NCBI GenBank assembly: GCA_936450465.1
Contig: OW388300.1
Span: forward strand, 16,381,266 to 16,445,265
Direction: 5' to 3'
Origin: Gibbula magus
Lineage: Eukaryota; Mollusca; Gastropoda; Trochida; Trochidae
Length of the DNA: 64,000 bases
In this document: positions 9,823-20,027 of the stretch, piece by piece
Numbering within the stretch: position 1 is the stretch's first letter
Layout: each line of letters opens with the position of its first letter
The notes under the pieces: model-generated
The model's database searches: none
What the model saw: only the letters and a program-made list of their open reading frames with translations
What the model was told of the DNA's origin: nothing
Made by a program: the position numbers and the translations under genes

Positions 9823-10032
9823 GGCTGCAACGATTCACCTTGACAAGTTCGATTCGATTTTTTTTTTATTTTAACAGTTCGATTCGATTTTAACACTTCT
9901 GAAAAATATTGAACCACTTACTTTAATAAACTTTATAAACAACAACAATGGGAATTTCAAACATGCTTTTCATTCAACTTAAGTTATTATGCTGACACTT
10001 GAAAGGTTGGGAGTATATTTTCACATAGAACA
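9823..10032 (-). mobile_element. Probable terminal region of a hAT element
   Basis: TAGGGCTGCAACGATTCACC at about 9822-9841, followed by GTTCGATTCGATTTT, resembles hAT termini of the (T/C)AGGGCTGCAAC type. The truncated hAT transposase immediately beyond it supports this. I did not find the matching opposite terminus, so the element is probably partial. Confidence 0.5.
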
Positions 10033-10519
10033 TCAAAGTAAGTCGTCCGTTGGCATTTTTTTAGACAAGAACACAAACATGTCAACATTTTCACTTGAGA
10101 GGCAAGCTCTCTGTGCTGTCACCACATCGCCAGCGGTGGAGAAAACTCTCACTTGCAACACTAGTTGCAGGAATCCCAAGGCAGAACTTGGCAAACTTTG
10201 AAATCAAAGAATACTGTATTCGACTTGATTTCCACCACAACAAAGGACTGTCATTCAAATCCAGGGGTTGTTCCCTTTTGTATTTCTGAATCTCCAACTC
10301 AGCTCTTTCAAACAGTGTTTTCCCTGGTTTAACCTTAGTAACGAAAACATCACCAAACCAGTCAGAAAGTGCTGAGTTGTGAGGTGTGGACATGACTAGA
10401 AAAACTTCTCTTTTTAGGATCTTAGCATCTGGTGACAGATCATCAGCAGAGTTGTCTGCAGCTAGAGCAACGTCCACATGAGGAAGATCTGGGACATCAA
10501 CAGCTAGTTCTTTCTTCAC
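10033..10519 (-). pseudogene. hAT-family transposase C-terminal fragment, frameshifted
   Basis: This is the C-terminal dimerisation region of a hAT (ZBED-like) transposase, read on the minus strand. The open part, 10519 to 10091, ends with EIQKYKREQPLDLNDSPLLWW, then FAKFCLGIPATSVASES, the hallmark of the Dimer_Tnp_hAT domain. Directly after VASE the frame is lost. Two nucleotides appear to be missing near 10129-10132. The expected continuation FSTAGDVVTAQR and LSSENVDMFVFLSKK is readable in another frame, ending at a stop near 10033. The N-terminal BED finger and catalytic core are absent, so it cannot encode an active transposase. It is a different subfamily from the element at 35.6-40.2 kb. 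Confidence 0.82.
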
Positions 10520-10529
10520 AGTGACAGTC

Positions 10530-12952
10530 TGGAGATGAATAAGCTTATTTTTAATAAAAACAGAAAATTAACACACAGCATTCACTCTCTAACATATGTA
10601 TTCATGTAATGATCGGAAATAGAATAATTCACCCCACACATGAAACTCTGGCGATTACATAATTATCAGTTCATTCTGAAGTCTGCAATTTTAGTACAAA
10701 AGGCATAACTTATATATAGGATGTTAAACAACGTTTCTCTGAACTCATAACTTTTTATGATATTTAAATTCAAAGAGGTGTAACATTTCTTTTGGCGTTC
10801 AGTTTATTTCAAGGGATATAGATTTTTGGCAATTTTCCGATATGTTCAGCAACACCCTCGTTGGCTTTTTAAGATAACAAACTCCAAAAGAGAGAGTAAT
10901 AGAATAACAGTTTTGGAATATGTCATACGTCAATATTTCATTCCATAAATTGCATTCATTTACAGAAACAACTTGTCCTTGTCACTGACTACAGTATACA
11001 AGAACATTACCACTGCAAAAAATGAGAACACTTACATTTTAATCGAATTTCTTACGTAACAAGCATGTTTTTTTCTGGATGCAAATCCAGTAGCATTTGA
11101 TTATCTGCAAGAGTGATTTCGGAGAAAAAAAACAAGGCAATCAGACAAGAGTAGATTCTTTTTATAGCATTGATTACTGCAAACTCCTCACATTGCTGCT
11201 ACATTTCTCCTTACATCGACCCTCTTGACCTGGAACTAAGCTATGTGACCGGGGTTGACAATGCTTTTGTTAGATGGTAATGTGAATATCATTTCTTATG
11301 TTTCGTTTCAGTCTGGTCTCAAAATTGTTTTGCTGTACCGGGAAAATCAGATCATTCAAATGTGTCTAACTATAATTTGCAGTTGTACAGGTATGGAAGT
11401 TATAAATAATACAAAAAAAGAGACTTCTGGCTCTCGGGATTGTCGTAAAAGACATCTCCAAAATCAAGGCGCAAACTAGACATGGTCTCGTTTACCGACG
11501 AACACATTTTAAGCAAAAATTCTGAAATGTTGGAAGGCTATAGTGAGTGATTGAGAAGACAAAAACCGGTTTATGCTGTAGTCACCGATCAACAATTTAC
11601 CCTTTGATAATTTACTCTAGGTCATGTTATTCTGGAGAAGATGGAACTAGTTTTAAAAGACGTTACCCCTGTTACCCTTATTTTTTGCCATAGTCACCAA
11701 AATCTACACATTATCAGTCTCATGTATACAACTCAGATCGAACGCAACACTCTTGTCTCGTTGCGGCTTTCTAATGTTAGAACTGCACCATGAGTTGCAG
11801 CGACGAGGCTAGAAAGCCAAGGGACGGACTTGACTTGACATACGAAACGCCACATCCAATGTCTTATCTAATAAGGCCTCTGATTGGCTGAATTTATTGA
11901 AGGTTCATGACTTCAATATTGATCTTAAATTTACAAAATGCCTTTTTTATGTGAAAAGTATTTGATGCAGTATTTGCATCTGGAAACACTATCAGAACGT
12001 ATCATTTAATTGTTGTAAACATATATCGAAGTGGAATACCAGTTAAGCATTTCAATCAAATTTAGAATGTAATCGAATTGGTGAAAATTACTGTTATCTC
12101 GAGATGAATCATCATTCACACTGTTCAATTAAATGTTCCAACTTACAAATGTCTGGGCAAAAATTCCTGTCAATAACATTAATCAAATCTATAAAAGAAA
12201 GTTACATTTTGCAGATAGAACAGTTTCCATGTACGGAGTAAGGTTACATCTGTACCTGTTGATCGGTACTGCAAACAAGGAAAAGGAAAGTGAATATACA
12301 TTTTAAGAGGCCTGTATTGTGTAATATGTTTAAAGATAATCTCTGTGTTAAAAACATACTACTTACTACTTACAAATCTCTCGGCGAAAATTCCTGTTAA
12401 TAACATTAATCAATTCTATATTAGAAAATACATAATGTTACTTTTGCAGATGGAAGAGTTCCTAGTACGGAGTGGTTGGAAAATAAGGTTAAATCTGAAC
12501 TTGTTGATCAATTTCTGGAAACGGGAAATGGGTAAGTGAATATAATTCTTAAAGGGCTTGTATTGTATAATATGTTTAAAGATAACCCCTGTGTTGAAAA
12601 ATACTACATTCGACTACACGTATTTATATCACAAATTTTAGAACTTGCAACCACTGACACCCATTGAAACTGGTCGACGGTAAAATATTGATACATCATA
12701 CAGATAATGTCCATCATGCAAATGCAAGATTGGATACAAATTTCACCTCGTGCTAGAATGTAATATCTTTAATGTTTAATCAAACGAAAAATATATTTCA
12801 TTCATGTCCATCATTAATAGTTAAACATTTTTTAAATTGTTTATCAAACAAGGCTCGCGTATGCTCCATCACTATTAACAATATTTGTTTATTAATGTCA
12901 GTGTTTAGTTCTTTACTCTATTACTTGACTGGAATCTTATTCGACCATCGTG
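10530..12952. other. Non-coding stretch; no gene recognised
   Basis: Apart from the duplicated exon-like segment at 12135-12610, I see no gene, RNA or repeat I can name. The short plus-strand reading frames (for example 11255-11479) have no recognisable domain. Confidence 0.45.
12135..12610 (+). repeat. Tandem duplication (about 230 bp) with exon-like core
   Basis: CTTACAAAT-TCT-GG-AAAATTCCTGT-AATAACATTAATCAA occurs at about 12140 and again at 12367. Both copies continue to TTTTGCAGAT ... ACGGAGT ... GTTGATC ... GTGAATATA ... GTTTAAAGATAA. In copy 2 the core sits between an acceptor-like TTTTGCAG (about 12442-12449) and a donor-like GGTAAGTG (about 12530). It is open in two frames, one reading DGRVPSTEWLENKV. 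Copy 1 is degenerate. This may be a relict duplicated exon; no family is recognised. Confidence 0.45.
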
Positions 12953-13110
12953 GGTGAGGTGAGTTGGTGTTTAACGCCGCTTTCAAGAGTATTTCACTTA
13001 TATCGCGGCTGCTAGTATTATGGCAGGGAGAAAGCCCGCAACGCCATGTGGCTATGCTTTGCGGTGAAACGCTGATACTACGCTGGGAAGCGGAGATATT
13101 TGATTCATTA
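12953..13110 (+). repeat. SINE-like or dispersed mollusc repeat fragment
   Basis: GTGAGTTGGTGTTTAACGCC followed by GCTTTCAAGAGTATTTCACTT, ATATCGCGGC and AGGGAGAAAGCCC matches a dispersed repeat type I remember as frequent in mollusc genomic sequence. This identification is from memory. Only the head is recognisable, and the copy decays after about 13100. Confidence 0.5.
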
Positions 13111-13167
13111 TCTTGTTAATTAACAATCAACCCTTCAATCTAATCGATGGCCTAATCAGGGGAAATT

Positions 13168-15322
13168 CTATCTGACCAGTAAGCTGTACGGCTCCGACGG
13201 TTCGACAATTTCATTAAGACTCTATTCACAGAGTTTGGCTCCGGTATTGATTTGAAGAGAGTTTAAGGTTTAGATTCTTTCCAAATGAAATTTCAGGCCT
13301 TCTTGGACATGGTCATGAAAGAATCGAAATGTAATAATCGTAAGGTGTAAAACATGATACACTAACTGAATATGGGCTAATCACATACGAATATTTATGT
13401 CAGCATTTATGAATGTTTGTTTTTTGCCACATCAGCACCATTGTCTGAGCTCCTGTTCCTCGAAAATGAATTGATAATGGATGTCAGCTATTATATACAC
13501 ACACATTGTACAAAATCACCTACACCACCCATTATGTTATATCTAAGTAGAATATTTAAAAAAATTGCAGAGTTGATGTGATATTAGGATTTGTATTATC
13601 AATGCAAGGTGTTATGTAAATATCATGAAATATTAAATGCATAATCGCAATAGCTTTTTTTATATGTAAGCTCTCAAACCATTATTTTGGCCTGATTGAG
13701 CACTCTAACATGGTTCACGCATTTGCTACAGCCTTGAGATAGCCCACTGTAGAAATACGGTTTGAGGACTTTATGAAAAAAAATACATGCATGACGAGAG
13801 TGCCGTTCAGAAAAGGGTCGATATATGTTAACCTACACCTTGGGGATTATCGAGGATAGCTGTTTTCAAGCGAGGCAATGGTTTTAATTCAATGCAAAAA
13901 CGAATCCGTGGTTTCTTGTTACGGATGTCTCCCGTCCAAATGTCAATGACATGAGTGAAAAGAACATTGTGAACATTCTGTTATTGATTTTAGTATTTCA
14001 TAACTGTTTAGAAATGTCACAAGTGTCTGTGTTAATCCCTTAGCAATTATCGTTAGCAACTAAACAATAAATGGAAATTGACAAGTCATTTACAAACGCA
14101 ATATTGCATGTCACTGCCATTTCTCGCACACTAGTTTCTGTATTACAATAATGTTTGCATTGTCACTATTCATTAGAGAAACAAGTCATCTTAAATGGTC
14201 TAATTACTTATTCTTTGAAACACCAGATGAATCCGTTTTAAAGATATATTCCCTAAGATGTAGAGTTTCGTTTGTACTACAATATGAAGTTTAAAATTGA
14301 ATAGAAACTATCATTCCTTTGGCCTATGGTTTCTATGTGATGGAAACGTAGTATAGATGTTGTATAATCAGTCTAAGCGATTAACGCCATGGTCTGTGGG
14401 CCTGGAAGCACATGAACCGCACCAGTATGCATATAAACACTTCTAGTGGAGACAATATCATGTTAAAATTATCTAACTTTGGAACACAAGTTCACTTCAA
14501 AATTAATGTATTGTTTTCGTCATCATATAATGCTTACTGTTGCAATATTTCAATGTGATTTTGCAAAGAGCAAGTAATACATCTATCTAAACAAATTGAA
14601 AAGATATACACTGTCGGCCAAAAGAAACGCCTACTTGACATCTTATCAGATATCGTAAAAACTATAATGAACAGCTTAGCAATATTATAGCATAATGAAG
14701 TTGCACCATTTCTGCATAATATATTTGAATTTCAGAAGTTCATGTCACGAAAGAATGACGATTGTTGAAATAAGAAAACAATAATTGTTCAGTTTTCGAT
14801 CAGTGCTTGATCAGAAAAATACTTAAAACATATTATCATACAACCACAAGCAACAATACAGACACGCATTCGCATTAAAGTGGTGATGATGCTACAGATG
14901 TACGTGGCTACGGTGCACAAGTCAATTAACCGAAAATAGCCGTCTTCATTGGGCGTTGATTTCATAAAAGTTATTGACTCGAATCACAGTTTTCAACGAT
15001 TTTAATGGACTTTCATATTAGTTATTGCTACAGAATAACATGGAGACCACCATTAATTATATTTAATAAATTATTGCATCATTCATTTTAAGGAAAATCA
15101 AGTAGGCGTTTCTTTTGGCCGACAGTGTATTTATACCTGTTTTGCATTTGCAATATGTTTCAAAATTATAATTATTTAGACGTTTGTTTTTGGGTCGAGA
15201 AATGTTGTTTTCTCATAAATAATTGATATTATAAGATACATGTAGTTATTCTGCATTGAGTACTTAGGGATTGGGTATTGGCCCATATATTCGTTTTCTT
15301 AACATCTTATTCTGTTGTTATT
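13168..15322. repeat. Direct repeat X, copy 1 (contains a 519-bp MITE)
   Basis: From CTATCTGACCAGTAAGCTGT to about TTCTGTTGTTATT the sequence is repeated at 17626-19255. Without the MITE at 14609-15127, copy 1 is about 1.63 kb, the same as copy 2. Over most of the length only scattered substitutions separate the copies; the last 250 bp are more diverged. It contains no gene. The two copies bracket the truncated retrotransposon exactly. Confidence 0.88.
14609..15127. mobile_element. Tc1/mariner-type MITE with perfect 30-bp TIRs and TA duplication
   Basis: The element starts CACTGTCGGCCAAAAGAAAC and ends with its reverse complement; the inverted match runs 30 bases without a mismatch. TA flanks both sides (14607-14608 and 15128-15129). 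The paralogous site in X copy 2 at about 19059-19063 reads AAGATGTATTTATACC with a single TA and no insert, which is a clean empty site. The 519-bp interior is non-coding. TA duplication plus TIRs starting CACTG fits the Tc1/mariner superfamily; that name is inference. Confidence 0.92.
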
Positions 15323-17625
15323 CGAATAAAAAGGGTCATATCAAAACCCTAAGCTTTGAATCTGAAGTTTGCAGCACTTCTCAAGAGATATGCAAATCAT
15401 TTGGCAAATATTTTGGTAAACTCGCTACACCCTCTGAATCAGACAACCGTGTTCATGATTTTGAAAAAGATGTTTGTACTAAAATTGCCTCCATTGCTAA
15501 TGATAAGCATAATTATCACCAAGAGATATTGGATACTGTATTTACGCATGATGAAATCATTTCTTCGTTAAAATGCATTAAGAATGGTAAATCCCCTGGC
15601 CCTGATCTCCTATGTAATGAACACTTAAAGTATGCTGGCAGGTCCCTGACATCTCAACTGTGTGTGCTATTCAATAACATATTGAAGTATGAGTATATCC
15701 CTGAGATATTTAGTATTGGACATATCATACCAATACATAAAGGGAAAGGGAAAAGTAAATCTGACCCCTCAAACTATCGGGGGATAACCCTTACTTCTAC
15801 CATAGGCAAACTATTTGAGCGCCTCATTTTGTCTAGAATTGAAAGGTGGGTTTCACTCAAGTTCGATAACACTCCTCATCGACTTCAGTTTGGTTTCCGT
15901 AAGCACCTTGGAGCCGATACAGCAGCACTGACCCTGACAGAGACCATATCATACTTCAGAGAGAGGAAATCTCCAGTTTTTTGTGTGTTTCTGGATAACG
16001 AAAAGGCATTTGATCGTGTCTGGCTGGATGGGTTGTTTCTTAAATTGTATAATCTTGGCATCAGAGGTAAAATCTGGAGATTGCTTCGAAATTCATACTT
16101 GTCAATGGATTCTTGTGTTTCTTATGCTGGTTATCAATCTGATGTGTTTAGAATTTGTCAAGGTGTTGGACAGGGGAGAGTGATTTCAGCGTGGCTTTTT
16201 AGTTTGTACATCAACGACCTGATCCAGAGCTTAGACAACTCAGGGTTAGGTCTTCAGCTTCCATGGGGACATTGTCCAGGTATTCTTCTTGCTGATGATA
16301 CAACTTTAACTTCTAGCAATCCACGTAACTCCCAAGCACTCCTTGAAATTGTTCATGATTATGGCTTGAAGTGGAAGTTGAAGTTTAACGTCAGTAAAAG
16401 TGCCTTGCTTGTATTCAATGCAGATAGATATCTTACACCACTTAGCTTATATCTTGGATCAACGTCAATCCCCTTAAAGCAATCGGTTATGTATGCTGGA
16501 GTTCATTTGTCTTCATGTAATAGGTCGTATGATAGAACCATGTCCTCGTGTGAAAAGGCTCGAAAACTGGTAAATATGTATCATGATCTTGGGCTATGCT
16601 ATGGTTCACTCAATCCAGTCTGTGCTTGTCGCATATGGAATAATGTCATCTTGCCATGTGCATTATATGGTTGTACAGTATGGAGTAGATTAAACATCGA
16701 GAGAATTGGAGAAATTGGAGTCGGTGCAGAGGTATTTCTGCAAAAAGATACAGGGTCTGCCCAAACGCACTGCGTCTCCTGTGGTTTTAGATACTCTGGG
16801 TTTACTGCCGGTTCAAGGGTATATAGAAAAAGCATGTTTGCTTATGTTTGGTAGATTATGTCGTCTAGACTATATCTATTCTGTTAAGCAATTATTCCGT
16901 CATCGTCTCTTTGAATGTAGGTGTGTGGCCAACATCGGTAAATCCCAGTCACCTATTTTGTACATGGTTTCACTTTTAGACAAGTACAATTTGTTTGGCG
17001 TTTTTGACACATATATCACAACAGGTGTTTCATGCTCTAAAGCAAAATGGACGGATATTGTTAAATCTAAAATTTGTCAATATTACGAGAGGTTGCTGTG
17101 TCATCAGATAGCAGTGAGAGAGGATCTATCTAGATATCACCTAATCCGAGAGCCCAGCAGACTCTGGGAGCTTGCCTTAATCAATAAGCATAAATTTTTC
17201 AATATCTCTCGTATTATTCATGTTAGCTGTACAAAGATTGAATCCAGAGAATGTATATGTGGAATTGTAGCTTGTGATATTGTTAAACATGTTATACTAT
17301 CATGTACAGTTTTTAATGATTTAAGAAATGACATGTTTGAAAGGATTTTTGATATCATACCAATATCTGATTTTGTTGAATTTTGTGAAAATGATGATGA
17401 TGAAATTATTGTTGATTTGCTTGGTGGTTCCTGTACATCAATGGGAAAATTAAATATGACAGAATGGGAGAAGGTGATGATATTAGTGTCAGACTTCATG
17501 ACTGTCTGTCACTCTCGATTGTTTTCAAAATTAATTGTTCATTGATTCACTGTATATTTAACTTGTGATGTTGCTTTGATATGTAACAATCTTCATTTTT
17601 TTGGAGGAAATAAAGTTGATCTATC
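15323..17625 (+). mobile_element. 5'-truncated non-LTR retrotransposon
   Basis: The element begins inside ORF2, just before the reverse transcriptase, and lacks the endonuclease and ORF1. It ends with AATAAA at 17609-17614 and a GATCTATCTATC tail. On the left it abuts the end of X copy 1 and on the right the start of X copy 2. X therefore occupies the place of a target-site duplication, though 1.63 kb is extraordinarily long for one. Confidence 0.85.
15331..17545 (+). pseudogene. Reverse transcriptase, truncated and frameshifted
   Basis: This is the reverse transcriptase portion of a Jockey/I/CR1-group ORF2. Visible motifs are GKSPGPDLLCNEH (nt 15586), SNYRGITLTSTIGKLFE, FLDNEKAFDRVW (15988, motif A), GQGRVISAWLFSLYIND (16168, motif B) and LADDTTL (16288, motif C, with L in place of the usual Y/F). 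The first frame runs to 16854, but after about 16700 the family-like sequence (EKLESVQRYFCKKIQGLPKR) continues in another frame to the TGA at 17543-17545. One or two indels between 16690 and 16715 explain this. The C-terminal region has CICGIVACD ... HVILSC, a decayed Cys/His cluster. The first residues of the open frame come from flanking DNA. The element differs from the one at 3.5-8.3 kb. Confidence 0.85.
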
Positions 17626-19255
17626 TATCTGACCAGTAAGCTGTACTGCTCCGACGGTTCGACAATTTCATTAAGACTCTATTCACAGAGTTTGGCTCCG
17701 GTATTGATTTGAAGAGAGTTTAAGGTTTAGATTCTTTCCAAATGAAATTTCAGGCCTTTTTGGACATGGTCATGAAAGAATCGAAATGTAATAATCGTAA
17801 GGTGTAAAACATGATACACTAACTGAATATGGGCTAATCACATACGAATATTTATGTCAGCATTTATGAATGTTTGTTTTTTGCCACATCAGCACCATTG
17901 TCTGAGCTCCTGTTCCTCGAAAATGAATTGATAATGGATGTCAGCTATTATATACACACACATTGTACAAAATCACCTACACCATCCATTATGTTATATC
18001 TAAGTAGAATATTTAAAAAAATTGCAGAGTTGATGTGATATTAGGATTTGTATTATCAATGCAAGGTGTTATGTAAATATCATGAAATATTAAATGCATA
18101 ATCGCAATAGCTTTTTTTATATGTAAGCTCTCAAACCATTATTTTGGCCTGATTGAGCACTCTAACATGGGTCACGCATTTGCTACAGCCTTGAGATAGC
18201 CCACTGTAGAAATACGGTTTGAGGACTTTATGAAAAAAAATACATGCATGACGAGAGTGCCGTTCAGAAAAGGGTCGATATATGTTAACGTACACCTTGG
18301 GGATTATCGAGGATAGCTGTTTTCAAGCGAGGCAATGGTTTTAATTCAATGCAAAAACGAATCCGTGGTTTCTTGTTACGGATGTCTCCCGTCCAAATGT
18401 CAATGACATGAGTGAAAAGAACATTGTGAACATTCTGTTATTGATTTTAGTATTTCATAACTTTTTAGAAATGTCACAAGTGTCTGTGTTAATCCCTTAG
18501 CAATTATCGTTAGCAACTAAACAATAAATGGAAATTGACAAGTCATTTACAAACGCAATATTGCATGTCACTGCCATTTCTCGCACACTAGTTTCTGTAT
18601 TACAATAATGTTTGCATTGTCACTATTCATTAGAGAAACAAGTCATCTTAAATGGTCTAATTACTTATTCTTTGAAACACCAGATGAATCCGTTTTAAAG
18701 ATATATTCCCTAAGATGTAGAGTTTCGTTTGTACTACAGTATGAAGTTTAAAATTGAATAGAAACTATCAGTCCTGGGCCTATGGTTTCTATGTGATGGA
18801 AACGTAGTATAGATGTTGTATAATCAGTCTAAGCGATTAACGCCATGGTCTGTGGGCCTGGAAGCACATGAACTGCACCAGTATGCATATAAACACTTCT
18901 AGTGGAGACAATATCATGTTATAATATCTAACTTTGGAACACAAGTTCACTTCAGAATTAATTTATTGTTTTCGTCATCATATAATGCTTACAGTTGCAA
19001 CATTCCAATGTGATTTTGCAATGAGCAAGAGATACATCTATCTAAACAAAATGAAAAGATGTATTTATACCTGTTTTGCATTTACAATAAGTTTCAAAAT
19101 TATAATTATTTAGATGTTTGTTTTTGGGTCGAGAAATGTTGTTTTCTCATAAATAATTGATATTATAAGAGACATATAGTTATTCTGAATTGAGTACTTA
19201 GGGATTGGGTATTTGCATATATATTCTTTTTCTTAACATATTATTCTGTTGTTAT
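17626..19255. repeat. Direct repeat X, copy 2
   Basis: This is the 1.63-kb partner of 13168-15322, starting CTATCTGACCAGTAAGCTGT and lacking the MITE. Downstream it runs without a break into the segmental unit A. Its last 430 bp match unit D at 59391-59833 (CTAAGCGATT-ACG-CATGG). Copy 2 is therefore the ancestral position and copy 1 the duplicate. Confidence 0.85.
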
Positions 19256-19547
19256 TTGCGACAAGATATTGCATGTAATTATTCACATTTTTACACCTCA
19301 AACTATATCGAGATATTCACAAGATATACTACTTTTAACAAAGAGCTGTTGATGTTCAAATGTTAAATGCCAACATGATGTTTATCATCAAATAACATTC
19401 TTCCCAATCAATTCAGCATCCTACACAATATGAATGGGTAATTTTTGCAAACTGTTACATTTAGTTAGGATTACCTTCATATAAAATCTGCCACCATAGT
19501 ATAGTGACACTAACAGTTTTGAGCACTGTGTTTTGTAGTAATATATA

Positions 19548-20027
19548 AACTGACTAGCAAAAGAAACCTAACACCTCAGTTGGTTTTATCATATCTTTTA
19601 TGTTCAATAACAAATATCTTATGTTTTCGAAGTCGTACTCTAAAACTGAAAAGTGCAGGCGTTTAGTCATCAGCCAAGGAATAATTCTATGTGGTTTGAA
19701 TTTTTTTGGGGAAAAAATTAAATTTTAAAGTAGTAAATTCTTCCAAAATTAATTTGGATAAAACACAACTGTTCATCGACATATAAGACATTTGCTAACA
19801 TTATAAACATGGTAGGGGTCATGTTGGTGTAAAAATGATGTTATACCCCTTGGTCCTTTCAGTGACTCTTAACTCTGCATGTTTGAAAAAAAACGAGTAT
19901 GATTGTTTGTCGAGTCCGTCAACATTGAACATCAAATAATATCCCGCCTCTATCATATCAATTTGTTTTGTTATTTTTACTGTATGAGTGAAACAATGGG
20001 GTGTTAGGTTTCTTTTGCACCTCAGTT
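19548..20027. mobile_element. TA-flanked MITE, 480 bp
   Basis: The termini AACTGACTAGCAAAAGAAAC and, on the opposite strand, AACTGAGGTGCAAAAGAAAC match over most of 30 bases (both continue CTAACACC). TA flanks both ends (19546-19547 and 20028-20029). Unit D at about 61275-61305 lacks the insert. The shared GCAAAAGAAAC...CC style links it loosely to the MITE at 14609, but the TIR sequences differ. Confidence 0.8.

Noticed and set aside
11750..11835. Inverted GGCTTTCTA/TAGAAAGCC pair as a MITE end
   Set aside because: The match is short and interrupted, with no target duplication or second copy.
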